NCBI GenBank assembly: GCA_028285085.1
Contig: JANQQI010000116.1
Location: 1 to 64,000, forward strand
Length of the DNA: 64,000 nucleotides
DNA from: Saprospiraceae bacterium
GTDB taxonomy: Bacteria; Bacteroidota; Bacteroidia; Chitinophagales; Saprospiraceae
Direction: 5' to 3'
Shown here: positions 50,956-61,791 of the stretch, piece by piece
How positions within the stretch are numbered: position 1 is the stretch's first letter
Layout: each line of letters begins with the position of its first letter
Notes under the pieces: generated by a model
Databases searched by the model: none
What the model was told of the DNA's origin: nothing
The model's input: only the letters and a program-made list of their open reading frames with translations
Position numbers and translations under genes: made by a program

Positions 50956-53139
50956 CTAGACCTCTCCCAAATCAAAAGGTAATCGTCGAATGCGTTTGCC
51001 CGAGAGGGCAAAAATAGCATTGCAAAGTGCCGGTGCCATCGGCGGCAAAGCAGGTTCACCGACACCCGTAGGGGGCTCGGTGCTGGGGACGATATGGATA
51101 TCTACCTTCGGCATCTCATGGATGCGTAAAACATGGTAATCGTGGAAATTAGATTGCTGAACCACGCTATCTTTGAAAGTGATCGGACTTTTAATAGCCG
51201 CGGTTAGTCCCATCACGATGTTGCCTTCGCATTGGGCGAGGACATTATCGGGGTTAATGGCTGTGCCGCAATCGATGGCCGTGACCACCCGATCGATTTT
51301 TACCTTTCCGCTACTATCTCGACTCACCTCGACGACATGCCCCGCTGTAGAATCAAAGCAATGACAAATGGCAACGCCGCGTGCTTTACCTTCCGGTAGC
51401 GGTTGATCCCAGTTCGATTTTTCACGAAGCAATTCCAATACCGCACGTTTGCGCGGCTGACTTTCCAGCAGTTCCAATCGAAACTGCATTGGATCCTTAT
51501 TAGCTGCAATGGCTAGTTCATCGATGAAACTCTCGTGCCCAAAAATATTAGTTGAGCTGTAGACGGAGCGCCACCATACCAGTGGAATGGGATCGGCATC
51601 AACGAATACGTAGCGTGAAGCATAATTCGATAAACCGTAGAATGATTCACCTACAGGCTCCATCACCCCACCCGGAACTTTGTTTTCATCGTAGCTCCCG
51701 AAAAGGGAGTGTCCAATATCTGGTGTAACTACCTTGTGTTGTAGGGCAACGAGTCGACCTTCTTCGTCCAATCCACCTTGGAGTTGATTGACCGAGCCGG
51801 GCCGCATCGGACTTTGCTGGGTGTCATCTTCACGCGTCCAGACCACTTTTACCGGCTTTTTCAGCGATTTAGAGAGCAAGGCCGCCTCTACGATAAAATC
51901 TGGTAAGGCCCGGCGGCCGAAGCCACCACCGAGAAAGGAGACGTGGATATTAATATTTTCTTTTTCTAACTCCAGAATAGAGGCGAGTTCATTTTGTGCC
52001 CACTGTGGAAATTGCGTCGGTGCCCAAACTTCACATGTCGTCTCGGTCACCTCTACCAATGCATTTTGCGGTTCCATGGCCGCGTGAGCCAGGAAAGGAG
52101 TTTCGTAGCTAGCGGTCAACTGTTCACTGGCTTTTTCGTAGGCTTTTTTGAAATTACCTTCTTCCTGGTCTAATAAACCTTCTTCGTTGGTCTTGTCGTG
52201 CATTTCCGCAAGCAAGCTATCGGTATCGAGCAATCTTTCGGGCGCTTCCCATTCGATTTTTAGAGCTTTACGGCCTTGTAGAGCGGCCCAATAATTTTCG
52301 GCAATAACCGCTACGCCGGGAATGTCTTTTTTGAAAAGTGGTCGCTTGCATTCAACCACCTGTAGCACACCGGGAATCGCCATCGCGGCGCTATCATCGA
52401 TGCGGATAGCATCTCCTTCAAAATTAGGCGAGCGCTCGATGAGCGCGTAGACCATGCCCTCTTTTTTCATATCAATGCCAAAATTAGCTTGGCCCTGCAC
52501 TTTTTTGACAATACTGGGGCGTGGCACGGATTGCCCAATAAGTCGGAAATCGTCGTGGGATTTCATGTTCGGACTTTCCGGCACCTCCAAGGTGCTAGCT
52601 GCCTCGACCAGACTGCCATAGCTCAATCGTTCCTTACTGACGGGATGAATCACTTCGCCATTTTCGGTACGACATTGAGCAGCTTCTACTTGCCATTGCT
52701 GAGCCGCAGCCTGGACCAGCATCGCCCGCGCGGCGGCGCCCATTTTGCGCATCGGTTCCCACATCGTTCTTACACTGGCGCTGCCACCAACACCCTGGCG
52801 ACCATATTTGGCATTACCCGGCGCTTGCTTGATCGTGACCTGATCGAGCTTCACATCGAGCTCTTCGGCGATTAAGAGTGGAATTGCCTGAAAAGTACCT
52901 TGCCCCATATCCGGGCGATGACTCATCAGAGTGATTTCACCCGTAGGTTCAATCATGACAAATGGATTGAGCGCAGTACCCTTAGCAATATCATCAACGT
53001 TGAGTTTGTACAACTCGATGACCCCTTCCGGTTCAGGGGCTTCCCCTTCACAACTGGTGAAATAAAACCCGATTGCGAGCGCAGTGCCCGCCATACCGGA
53101 TTGTCTGAGAAAAGTTCGGCGATTCATTGGAGCAGCCAT
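50956..53139 (-). CDS. Xanthine-dehydrogenase-family molybdopterin-binding subunit (IorB-like)
   Basis: 727 residues from ATG 53139. The N-terminus has a Tat-like leader ([20 protein letters not shown], twin Arg), so it is probably exported to the periplasm. Two molybdopterin-binding repeats: [40 protein letters not shown]; the Q/E catalytic region [20 protein letters not shown], and [20 protein letters not shown]. It lacks a FAD subunit; like isoquinoline 1-oxidoreductase it needs a 2Fe-2S subunit (the gene 61 bp upstream) and an external electron acceptor, perhaps the divergent cytochrome c. Substrate unknown (N-heterocycle or aldehyde). Confidence 0.9.
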   Translation of the reverse strand: MAAPMNRRTFLRQSGMAGTALAIGFYFTSCEGEAPEPEGVIELYKLNVDDIAKGTALNPFVMIEPTGEITLMSHRPDMGQGTFQAIPLLIAEELDVKLDQVTIKQAPGNAKYGRQGVGGSASVRTMWEPMRKMGAAARAMLVQAAAQQWQVEAAQCRTENGEVIHPVSKERLSYGSLVEAASTLEVPESPNMKSHDDFRLIGQSVPRPSIVKKVQGQANFGIDMKKEGMVYALIERSPNFEGDAIRIDDSAAMAIPGVLQVVECKRPLFKKDIPGVAVIAENYWAALQGRKALKIEWEAPERLLDTDSLLAEMHDKTNEEGLLDQEEGNFKKAYEKASEQLTASYETPFLAHAAMEPQNALVEVTETTCEVWAPTQFPQWAQNELASILELEKENINIHVSFLGGGFGRRALPDFIVEAALLSKSLKKPVKVVWTREDDTQQSPMRPGSVNQLQGGLDEEGRLVALQHKVVTPDIGHSLFGSYDENKVPGGVMEPVGESFYGLSNYASRYVFVDADPIPLVWWRSVYSSTNIFGHESFIDELAIAANKDPMQFRLELLESQPRKRAVLELLREKSNWDQPLPEGKARGVAICHCFDSTAGHVVEVSRDSSGKVKIDRVVTAIDCGTAINPDNVLAQCEGNIVMGLTAAIKSPITFKDSVVQQSNFHDYHVLRIHEMPKVDIHIVPSTEPPTGVGEPALPPMAPALCNAIFALSGKRIRRLPFDLGEV

Positions 53140-53200
53140 AATAATATTATTGGAATTGAAAGGATTGTTAAAATAGAAATTGACGGTTGATTGATAACAC

Positions 53201-53683
53201 TTATTTCTTAGAAAGCGTGAAATCATCGTTCATAGAAGCCGCTCGGTGAATGGCCTTACGAATACGATCATAAGTCCCGCAGCGGCAGATGTTACCTTGC
53301 ATATAGGTGTCAATATTTGCATCAGTAGGTTGTGGGTGATCCTTCAGTAATGCTGCGGCTGACATGATTTGCCCCGATTGGCAGTAACCACACTGCGGAA
53401 CTTGCTCTTCAACCCAGGCCTTTTGGACCGGATGATCACCATCTTCGGATAATCCCTCGATCGTAGTGATTTTTTTGCCTAATGCAGCCGATACCGGAGT
53501 GGAACAAGAGCGAACTGGTTCGCCGTCGAGATGGACGGTGCAGGCACCACACTGAGCCATGCCACAACCAAACTTAGTGCCGTTGAGGCCTACAAAATCA
53601 CGTACGACCCAAAGAATTGGCATTGAACTATCGACATCTACCGTATAGCGTTTCCCATTAATAGAGAGGGTATGTTGAGACAT
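53201..53683 (-). CDS. (2Fe-2S)-binding subunit of the molybdenum hydroxylase (IorA-like)
   Basis: 160 residues. Two [2Fe-2S] sites: plant-type loop [20 protein letters not shown] with the fourth Cys near RSC (60), and the C-terminal [16 protein letters not shown]...[15 protein letters not shown]. This is the small subunit of XDH-family enzymes, which passes electrons from the Mo centre. It lacks its own export signal and probably travels with the Tat-type large subunit. First gene of the operon. Confidence 0.93.
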   Translation of the reverse strand: MSQHTLSINGKRYTVDVDSSMPILWVVRDFVGLNGTKFGCGMAQCGACTVHLDGEPVRSCSTPVSAALGKKITTIEGLSEDGDHPVQKAWVEEQVPQCGYCQSGQIMSAAALLKDHPQPTDANIDTYMQGNICRCGTYDRIRKAIHRAASMNDDFTLSKK

Positions 53684-53891
53684 ATTATGAAAGATTTTAT
53701 AAAGTTTTAGACTGATTTTGAGTAAATCATGTCCTTAAATTACATGTTTTTCATGGCAAATTTGGATTTATTCGGAGGAAACTCACTGGGGCATCTGGAA
53801 AATATACGTTACTTTAGCGCAAACAGCCCAGATGGGTAGTGTGTAAAGAAAATCAATCTCGTTTCTTACTCATATTTTCAAAAAAAAATTA

Positions 53892-54203
53892 ATGAAGCAG
53901 TTATTCGTATTTCTTGGACTAGTGGCTTTCGTAATGGCTTGTGGTGGTGGCGATAGTGTATCTCCCGAGATGCTGGCCGCTGCTGAAAAAACCTACAAGC
54001 AGCACTGTGTGGTTTGTCATGGTCCAGATGGAAAATTAGCGCTGAATGGTGCTAAGAAGTTTTCGGAGTCGACCTTGTCGCAAGGTGAACGTGAAACCGT
54101 CATTAAAAATGGTCGTAACTTGATGACCGCTTTTGGAGGAATTCTCAAGCCAGAAGAAATCAAAGCTGTAGCGGCTTACACGATAGAATTGGGTAAAAAA
54201 TAG
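53892..54203 (+). CDS. Small c-type cytochrome lipoprotein
   Basis: 103 residues. Lipobox VMAC gives Cys17; then one haem site CVVCH (39-43) and a Met ligand (M78 in NLMTAFGG). Class I cytochrome c of about 9 kDa after processing, anchored in the periplasm. Its divergent position to the Mo hydroxylase operon makes it a good candidate acceptor for that enzyme. Confidence 0.9.
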   Translation: MKQLFVFLGLVAFVMACGGGDSVSPEMLAAAEKTYKQHCVVCHGPDGKLALNGAKKFSESTLSQGERETVIKNGRNLMTAFGGILKPEEIKAVAAYTIELGKK

Positions 54204-54237
54204 TTGCGCTTTTCTCACCGAACTTAAATCTCCTGTA

Positions 54238-55377
54238 TTGCATCGCTATCAAGTTTTAGGATTAATGTCGGGTAGTTCGCTGGATGGCGTCGATCTGGCC
54301 TTTTGCCATTTTGATTGGGAACAGGGACTGGTTGATTGGAAAATCATTCAAGCTGAAACCTTGCCATTCAACGAACAATGGCAAGCCCGTTTACAGCATC
54401 TTCCCCAGGCTAGTGCGCTGGATTTTGCTAAAACGAATACTTATTTCGGACATTATCTGGCGCAATTAGTGATGACTTTTCTCGAAAAGCATAATTTAGA
54501 ACCAGACTTTATTGCTAGCCACGGGCATACTATTTTTCACGATCCTGAAAAACGCTACACGATCCAAATCGGAGATGGTGGTGCTATGGCAGCGCTAACG
54601 GGGTATCCCGTGATTAATCAGTTTCGAACGCAAGATATTGCCATTGACGGAGAAGGGGCACCACTAGCGCCGATCGCCGATCGCTATTTGCTACCTGGAT
54701 ACGATTTTTATCTCAATTTAGGCGGTATAGCTAATATAAGTGCGGCAGTAGGCGATCGCTATTTGGCTTTCGATTTAAGTGGCGCTAATCAAATTTTGAA
54801 TGCGCTGGCTCAATTAGCCGACCAGCCCTTCGATCAGGGCGGTCAACTGGCGGCGCAAGGACAGCTCCTCCAACCTTTATTTGATCAACTGAATCAACAT
54901 CCTTTTTTCGAGCAGCCTTATCCCAAATCGCTTGATAACCAGTGGACGGTACAACACTTTGTGCAACCCTTTTTAGCTTACGAGGGCACTGTCGTTGATC
55001 GACTTTGTACAGCCGTACATCATATTGCTTATCAGGTAAGCCAAGCTATTCAGCAATTGGTCGAAACCGAGCAATTTCAGCAACCAAGTTACCGGATGAT
55101 TGTTACCGGAGGAGGTGCTTATAATCACTTTCTGTTGGATCAAATTCAGAAGTATTGTCCTGAGATTGAGATTGTGGTGCCAGAGTCGATGATTATTGAT
55201 TTTAAAGAGGCGGCTTTGATGAGTTTGATGGGGGTCTTGCGACTTGAACAACATCCAAATACAATCAGTAGCGTGACGGGGGCTCGACAAGATACCGTCA
55301 GCGGTGCTATTTACCAGGGTTGGCGCAAGCAAATTGCGGCGCGGCCGGTGACTAAAGTCGACCATACCTCAGCATAA
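54238..55377 (+). CDS. anmK: Anhydro-N-acetylmuramic acid kinase
   Basis: 379 residues from TTG 54238 (MHRYQVLGLMSGSSLDGVDL); no usable ATG upstream. Sugar-kinase fold: GLMSGSSLDGVD phosphate loop, IASHGHTIFHDPEKRYTIQI, YLNLGGIANIS and the C-terminal RMIVTGGGAYNHFLLD. It converts 1,6-anhydro-MurNAc to MurNAc-6-P during cell-wall recycling. Followed 13 bp later by an epimerase gene, probably cotranscribed. Confidence 0.95.
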   Translation: MHRYQVLGLMSGSSLDGVDLAFCHFDWEQGLVDWKIIQAETLPFNEQWQARLQHLPQASALDFAKTNTYFGHYLAQLVMTFLEKHNLEPDFIASHGHTIFHDPEKRYTIQIGDGGAMAALTGYPVINQFRTQDIAIDGEGAPLAPIADRYLLPGYDFYLNLGGIANISAAVGDRYLAFDLSGANQILNALAQLADQPFDQGGQLAAQGQLLQPLFDQLNQHPFFEQPYPKSLDNQWTVQHFVQPFLAYEGTVVDRLCTAVHHIAYQVSQAIQQLVETEQFQQPSYRMIVTGGGAYNHFLLDQIQKYCPEIEIVVPESMIIDFKEAALMSLMGVLRLEQHPNTISSVTGARQDTVSGAIYQGWRKQIAARPVTKVDHTSA

Positions 55378-55390
55378 AGGGATCACAGTA

Positions 55391-56410
55391 ATGAATATTT
55401 TTCTCACAGGCGGTACTGGATTTTTAGGCTCTTATATTTTGCGTTATCTGGTTCGGCAAGAAGGGGTGAATATCCGGGCTTTACGCCGTGCGGATAGTCG
55501 CATGGAACTCGTCGCTGAAGTGGCCGATCAGGTGGAATGGGTGGAAGGTGATTTGCTAGATACTGTGAGTCTCGAAGCGGCCTTGGAAGGCATAGATCAA
55601 GTTTATCATTGTGCAGCGATGGTCTCTTTTCAGAGTAAAGATTTACGTCGTATGCACCGCATTAACGTGGAAGGTACCGCAAATGTGGTGAACTTATCAT
55701 TGGAAGCGGGAATCCAAAAATTAGTACATATCAGTTCGATTGCAGCCCTCGGCCGATCCAAAGACAAACAACAAGTCAATGAACAGTCGGATTGGGAGCC
55801 ACATCCCTTCAATTCCAACTATGCGATTAGCAAGCATCTAGCGGAAATGGAAGCGTGGCGTGGTCTGGCAGAAGGACTAAATATTGCTATTTTGAATCCT
55901 TCCGTAATTTTGGGCAGTGGCTTTTGGTTGCTTGGTACAGCCCGAATGTTTCAACAGGTTTGGGATGGCTTGCGTTTTTATCCTCCTGGCGGCACGGGCT
56001 ACGTAGATGTCCGGGATGTCGCGCGCTTAGCGATCAAGTTGATGGAAAGCGACAGTACTTCTGGTCAACGTTTCATCGCCAATGGCACTAATCTTACCTA
56101 CCACGAACTTTTCCAAAACATTGCGGCAGCTATGGATAAACGACCACCAACGATTCGTGCTAATGCAATCCTACGTGGGTTGGCTTGGCGGGTAGACTGG
56201 TTCCGCAGTCTTTTTAATGGAGGTGATCGCGTCGTTACTCGTGAGATAGCCGAAAGTGTGGGACGTACTTTTTTCTATGATAACCAGCGATCCATTGATT
56301 ATTTCGACTTCCAATACACACCTATTCAAGAAACGATTACCACTACCGCTCGGCAGTTGGTAGATGCTTATCGGAACAAGTTAGAATATGGGGTCTTGCC
56401 CCTGAATTAG
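55391..56410 (+). CDS. NAD-dependent epimerase/dehydratase (extended SDR)
   Basis: 339 residues. Rossmann motif GGTGFLG (7-13) with a catalytic YAISK (Y144, K148). VHISSIAALG, LNPSVILGSG and VDVRDVARLA fit the dihydroflavonol/aldehyde-reductase branch of extended SDRs. It lies 13 bp after anmK; the substrate cannot be told. Homologous in type, but not closely, to the SDR at 339-1394. Confidence 0.85.
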   Translation: MNIFLTGGTGFLGSYILRYLVRQEGVNIRALRRADSRMELVAEVADQVEWVEGDLLDTVSLEAALEGIDQVYHCAAMVSFQSKDLRRMHRINVEGTANVVNLSLEAGIQKLVHISSIAALGRSKDKQQVNEQSDWEPHPFNSNYAISKHLAEMEAWRGLAEGLNIAILNPSVILGSGFWLLGTARMFQQVWDGLRFYPPGGTGYVDVRDVARLAIKLMESDSTSGQRFIANGTNLTYHELFQNIAAAMDKRPPTIRANAILRGLAWRVDWFRSLFNGGDRVVTREIAESVGRTFFYDNQRSIDYFDFQYTPIQETITTTARQLVDAYRNKLEYGVLPLN

Positions 56411-56640
56411 TTTGCGAAACACCTTCTTTCTTTTCAATTTCTAAATAACATCTTCTACTACCTACCCAATTGTAGGAGAGCTGTTCTCGATTATTGGGAT
56501 AATGTTTTACGTACAGAACCTCTCCTCATTGTTCATCCAAATCTTAAGTTTTTTGTCTTTTGCTTTGCAAATCAGACGATTATGGCGTATCTTCAATATG
56601 CTTTCCAACATTGCAAGAACATTTGATCGGATAACTCACT

Positions 56641-59600
56641 ATGCGCCATTTGAGAACATTCCTTTTGGCCTCCTGCTTCTGGGCTATTCTGCTGCCAGCC
56701 ATGGCACAGCAGGTTGCGCGTTCTACTGTGGTGCATCTTAAACAGGGCGATCGGATGCTTCCTGCTCATCAACAACTCGAATTTCGTCGGACAGAACTCA
56801 TGCGTGGCCAGTATTTCCGGTATATTCAGTTCCATACCATGCCTTCACCCGTTGAGCGGAATCGACTCCTCAAGGCGGGGATCGAATTACTGGAATATTT
56901 ACCCGAAAGGACTTACATCGCTGCGATTCCTGCGGATTTTGCCCAATCTCAACTTGTAGCGCTCTCAGTAGCTGCCGTATTGCCCATTCCGGTGCAAGAC
57001 AAATTGCACCCCGATTTGGCAACACAAATGGATGAAACTTCTTCTCTTCGGGTACAAGTACAGTTTCAGCGTAATATCCCCTTGGAACTTGCTAAGTACA
57101 TCCTGGCAAGGTATCAAGCAGAAATTCTTGCGGAGCAAAGCGTAAATCAAACCTTCACCCTTTCCATTCAACCCATCTTACTCCGCCGGCTCTTGGCCGA
57201 GTCTGCACTCCTTTACGCTGAATTGGCTCGCGAGGTATCAGAAAAACCCGAGACGTTTGATCTGGGTGGCCAGTGTCTGGCCCGCACTAATACCCTGCAT
57301 ACTGCTTATGAATCCGGCTTGCAATTGGATGGTAGCGGTGTGAACGTCGCAATCGGAGACGATGGCTATATCGGACCACACATTGATTTTCAAGGCCGGA
57401 ACTTTCCGGGGGAGACAGCGACCTTCAACGGTGGCGCTCACGGTGATATGGTGGCCGGTATTTTGGCTGGAGCAGGTAATCTCAATCCCGAAATTCAGGG
57501 GGTAGCCCGTGGCGCTAACCTCTTTTTATACAGTGGATTTAATGCGGTCGAAAAGGCCGTAGAATTATACGAAGAGGATGAAATTATTCTTACTTCGACC
57601 TCTTACGGTGACGGCTGCAATCGTGGCTATACGACCTTTACGCAATTGGCGGATCGACAGATCTGGGATTATCCCGAAATGATGCATGTCTTTTCGGCCG
57701 GTAATAGTGGAGATCAGGATTGTGGTTACGGTGCCGGATCGGCCTGGGGAAATATCACCGGTGGAGTCAAAGTGGGTAAAAATGTACTCGCAGTTGGTAA
57801 CCTCGGTGCAAACGGTGAGCTTGTTTTTAATAGCAGTCGAGGCCCTTCAAATGATGGCAGGATCAAACCCGATCTTTGTGCGAATGGAGATGGCCAAATT
57901 TCGACTGCGCCGAATCATAATTACCAATCTAGCAGTGGCTCTTCCGCGGCTGCCCCGATTGTGACAGGGGTGCTGGCGCAATTGATCCAGGCTTATCGGG
58001 GCTGGAATAATGGCGAAAATCCACCTTCGGCACTTTTGAAAGCTTGCCTTCTCAATACTGCTGATGACTTAGGGACACCCGGCCCGGACTATAAGCACGG
58101 TTGGGGGCGTATCAACGCTCGCCGGGCTTACCAATGTCTCGAAGCGGAGCATTATGCTACCGCGGAGGTAGAGCAATCGGAGACTTTGATTTTTCCGTTA
58201 CAAGTACCCAGCGATGTACGACAAGCACGCATCATGCTCTACTGGCACGATCGCGAAGGATCAACGGTAAGTGCAAAAGCTCTCGTGAATGATCTGGATA
58301 TGCGCGTCCGCTTCAACGATCAAGAATATCTACCGTGGACTTTGAGCCCGGAGCCAGAAGACCTAGGGCAAGCCGCCCAACCACAGGCTGATCACCTCAA
58401 TAACATGGAGCAAATTGTGATCGACTTGCCTGCAGCCGGTGAATATCAAATTGAAATCAATGGATATGAGCTGCCCTTCGGAGCACAAACCTTCTATCTA
58501 TCTTATGAGCTGGTACGCGAATCGGTAACCTTAACCTATCCTTACGGTGGCGAACGGTTACAACCCGGCGAGCAAGTGCGCGTCCACTGGGATTCGCCGA
58601 ATAAAGAGGATCATTTTGATTTGCTCATTTCATTTAATGGAGGCAATGATTGGTTGAGCCTGATTAACCTACCAGGTAGTCAACGCTATTTTGATTGGAG
58701 CGTCCCGGGAATTCCTACAGATAATCTCATGCTGCAGATTGTACAAGCTGAGGTGAGTGATTTGACGGATGCGCCATTGAGTGTTTTCCCGGTTCCGAAG
58801 AACTTGGAAATTACTCAGGTTTGTCCCGAGGTGATACGTTTGGATTGGGATGCCGTCGAGAATGCATCGGCTTATGTGGTTTATCAACTTGGACCTTACT
58901 ATATGGATAGCTTGATGACCGTGAATTCGAATACTGCTGAGGTGCCAATTAGTGATCCTGCCCAAGTACATTGGTTAGCGATTACCGCAGTTGGACCTAA
59001 TGGTTTCGAAAGTGGTCGAACGGTAGCCGTTCGGAATAGTCCTGATTTAATGAACTGCGAGATTGTCCATGATTTAAACATTGTGAGCCTCGCCTCTCCG
59101 GAATCTAATGCCCGGCAAAGTTGTTTTGCGGACTCCATTTTAGTTAGTATCAATATCCGCAATAACGGAAGCTCCCCTCAGTCGAATTTCCCTCTGTATT
59201 TTCAATACGATGATGAACCAGTAATTAGTGAAATCTATACGGGCTTGATTCCTCCTGGCGTGACCGTTAACTATCCATTTGCGACTCCCTTGTTGGCAGG
59301 TATGGCGGGAGATCATCAGTTGAAGGTTTGGCTGGACTTACCCGATGATCAAGCTTCTTATAATGATAGTCTTAGGTTCGATCTGCGGGTAGTCGCGTCA
59401 ACCATGGTCGATATACCATATTTTGAAAACTTTGATGATTTAGAAAATTGTAATCAAAATCTAAATTGCTCCCAGAGCTGTGATTTAGACAATGATTGGA
59501 TGAATATTGCTAATGGATTTGGAGATGCATTGGATTGGAAAATTGGTAAAGGCAGTACCCCTACTTACGGAACGGGGCCTCAATTTGATCAAAATACCAA

Positions 59601-61512
59601 CGCTCTTTCGGGCCAATATCTCTATTTGGAAGGTGCGATGGGCTGCTTCGAAAAGGAAGCGTATTTATATAGTCCCTGTCTCAACTTGGGTAATACAGTA
59701 GCTCCGCAATTGAGTTTCTGGTATCATATGTTTGGCACTGATATTGGCCAGCTGCATGTCGACTTATTTGCTGGAGATAACTGGTACAATAACCTGATGG
59801 TGCCGCTTGTCGGCGAGCAAGGGACAGATTGGCAAAAAGTAGAAATTGATCTTTCGGCTTTCGCCGGACAAGTTGTGACTCTACGCTTCCGAGCGTATAC
59901 TGGTGATGGGCCGTTAACGGATCTAGCTATCGATAATTTTGCAGTGTTAGACGCTGCCGCTCCTCCTGTGGCAGATTTCCGACTGGATAAGATGATTACT
60001 TGTCCTGGACAAAAGGTGTATTTGAAGGATAATTCATACAATAGTCCAAACAATTGGTTCTGGGAAATTACGCCCTCTACCTATTCCTTTGTCGAAGGGA
60101 GCGCTAATAGCCCAAATCCTGCGGTTGTCTTTCACGAAACAGGGCTTTATTCCGTCGAACTTAGCGTAGCTAATGAGTATGGTAGTCATAATGTGGTCAA
60201 GTACGATCATTTACTAATCTACGAGGGAGAGAGTTTACCTTATACAGAGGATTTCAACAATACACCACTACCTTCATTAGAATGGCAAATTGAAAATTTC
60301 GATCACCATATTACGTGGCAAAATATTTCAATTCCTGGCAAATCCGGTAATGTGACCAATGCCGCCTACGTTAATAACCATGGCTATAATGCAGCGGGTG
60401 AAGAAGATGCCCTAGTGTCTGCAGTAATCAATCTGGAAGATGCGGATTCACCTTACCTGCGGTTTGATCTATCTTACGCCACTTTCAATGGCAGCTTTGG
60501 TGATGGACTGCGGATCGAACTATCGACCGATTGCCGTGAATCATTCGATGAGGTGATTTACGAAAAATCTGGTGCTGATCTGGCAACGGTTGCCACTCGA
60601 AATATTGGTTGGCAACCCACACAAGCGGAGCATTGGCGTACCGAAGTTATTGACTTGAGCGCGTATGTCGGCAAAGAGATTGCCCTGCGCTTGGTTAACG
60701 TTTGTGGATTTGGTAATAATCTCTACTTGGACAATATCAAGGTGTACGAGTATGATATGCATCCTCAGGCGGAATTCATTGCTACGCCGATCGTTAATGA
60801 GCTTTGCGCGGGGGAATCGTTAACCTTTGTTGCTACGGCTCAATTAGGCAGTAATACCAGTTATGAATGGGATTTTGGCTTAGGGAGCCAACCAAGTAGT
60901 GCTGATGAGGCCGGACCACATCAGGTAGCCTTCCAATACCCCGGTAAGCATAAAATTCGGCTTCGGACCTACAATGATCTCGGCTGGTGGGATGAGCGGG
61001 TCATGTACGTGCAAATTGAAGAAACGCCAGTTGCTAATTTTGATTTCCATACAAGTGGTTCGGGTACAGTTGATTTCTTTGCTGAGGAAGAAGTGGGGTA
61101 TACTTATTACTGGACTTTTGGTGATGGCCAAACGAGCACGGCCGCCCAACCTAGTCATACCTATGCACTGAATGGAAGTTATGCCGTGAGTTTGCGGATC
61201 ACTAATGCTTGTGGCGAAGCGACTAGCTTACAAACGGTCTTAATCACAACCAGTGTTGATGATCCGAATCAACCCCGTTTTTCACTTTTCCCGAATCCTG
61301 CAAACGATTGGGTAGCGATTCAGCTCAACGAGCAAGACACTAACAAATTCCAGATTACGATTTACGATGTTAGTGGGCGAAAATTATCTCAGGAAGAAAC
61401 CCAGGTTCTACAACAACATCGATTGGATATCAGCCACTTAAGTTCTGGTGTCTATCTCGTAGAATTACAATCCGCTGACCAGATCATGGCTCAACGTCTG
61501 GTGATTCAATAA
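56641..61512 (+). CDS. T9SS-exported S8 (subtilisin-like) peptidase with PKD-type repeats
   Basis: 1623 residues. Signal peptide (about 1-22); an N-terminal prodomain-like region (23-205); the S8 catalytic core: D240 in VNVAIGDDGY, H267 in AHGDMVAG, oxyanion N355 in SAGNSG and S435 in SSSGSSAAAPI (GSSAAAP replaces the usual GTSMAAP). Then Ig/jellyroll-like, fibronectin-like and PKD domains (YYWTFGDGQTSTAAQPSHTY). The end is a type A T9SS sorting domain (FSLFPNPANDWVAIQL ... GVYLVELQS). Exported by the type IX system to the surface or outside, where it probably degrades protein for nutrition. No close operon partner. Confidence 0.93.
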   Translation: MRHLRTFLLASCFWAILLPAMAQQVARSTVVHLKQGDRMLPAHQQLEFRRTELMRGQYFRYIQFHTMPSPVERNRLLKAGIELLEYLPERTYIAAIPADFAQSQLVALSVAAVLPIPVQDKLHPDLATQMDETSSLRVQVQFQRNIPLELAKYILARYQAEILAEQSVNQTFTLSIQPILLRRLLAESALLYAELAREVSEKPETFDLGGQCLARTNTLHTAYESGLQLDGSGVNVAIGDDGYIGPHIDFQGRNFPGETATFNGGAHGDMVAGILAGAGNLNPEIQGVARGANLFLYSGFNAVEKAVELYEEDEIILTSTSYGDGCNRGYTTFTQLADRQIWDYPEMMHVFSAGNSGDQDCGYGAGSAWGNITGGVKVGKNVLAVGNLGANGELVFNSSRGPSNDGRIKPDLCANGDGQISTAPNHNYQSSSGSSAAAPIVTGVLAQLIQAYRGWNNGENPPSALLKACLLNTADDLGTPGPDYKHGWGRINARRAYQCLEAEHYATAEVEQSETLIFPLQVPSDVRQARIMLYWHDREGSTVSAKALVNDLDMRVRFNDQEYLPWTLSPEPEDLGQAAQPQADHLNNMEQIVIDLPAAGEYQIEINGYELPFGAQTFYLSYELVRESVTLTYPYGGERLQPGEQVRVHWDSPNKEDHFDLLISFNGGNDWLSLINLPGSQRYFDWSVPGIPTDNLMLQIVQAEVSDLTDAPLSVFPVPKNLEITQVCPEVIRLDWDAVENASAYVVYQLGPYYMDSLMTVNSNTAEVPISDPAQVHWLAITAVGPNGFESGRTVAVRNSPDLMNCEIVHDLNIVSLASPESNARQSCFADSILVSINIRNNGSSPQSNFPLYFQYDDEPVISEIYTGLIPPGVTVNYPFATPLLAGMAGDHQLKVWLDLPDDQASYNDSLRFDLRVVASTMVDIPYFENFDDLENCNQNLNCSQSCDLDNDWMNIANGFGDALDWKIGKGSTPTYGTGPQFDQNTNALSGQYLYLEGAMGCFEKEAYLYSPCLNLGNTVAPQLSFWYHMFGTDIGQLHVDLFAGDNWYNNLMVPLVGEQGTDWQKVEIDLSAFAGQVVTLRFRAYTGDGPLTDLAIDNFAVLDAAAPPVADFRLDKMITCPGQKVYLKDNSYNSPNNWFWEITPSTYSFVEGSANSPNPAVVFHETGLYSVELSVANEYGSHNVVKYDHLLIYEGESLPYTEDFNNTPLPSLEWQIENFDHHITWQNISIPGKSGNVTNAAYVNNHGYNAAGEEDALVSAVINLEDADSPYLRFDLSYATFNGSFGDGLRIELSTDCRESFDEVIYEKSGADLATVATRNIGWQPTQAEHWRTEVIDLSAYVGKEIALRLVNVCGFGNNLYLDNIKVYEYDMHPQAEFIATPIVNELCAGESLTFVATAQLGSNTSYEWDFGLGSQPSSADEAGPHQVAFQYPGKHKIRLRTYNDLGWWDERVMYVQIEETPVANFDFHTSGSGTVDFFAEEEVGYTYYWTFGDGQTSTAAQPSHTYALNGSYAVSLRITNACGEATSLQTVLITTSVDDPNQPRFSLFPNPANDWVAIQLNEQDTNKFQITIYDVSGRKLSQEETQVLQQHRLDISHLSSGVYLVELQSADQIMAQRLVIQ

Positions 61513-61791
61513 TCGATTTATACTAAACTATTCTGAAGGTTTTGTCATTACAAAGCCCTGTTATTGTATTGAAATGTATTCTCAGGTAAGAAGAGAATAT
61601 TGAATTAAGATAAAATTCTAAAAAATATCTTTTTTGTAGATTCTTGTTTTGAATTGGTGTTAAAATGCCATTTTAAATACTATATTTTGCAGTTTTTTTC
61701 TTTGTTGATTTGGTTTATTTTACTAAATTCAGAGTTACACAAGCATTAGAGGACCAATCCTTTTTATTTACTAACTAAACTGCGCTTTATT

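Noticed and set aside
56502-56741. Plus-strand ORF overlapping the start of the T9SS subtilase
   Set aside because: Overlaps the signal peptide region out of frame; no conserved features.
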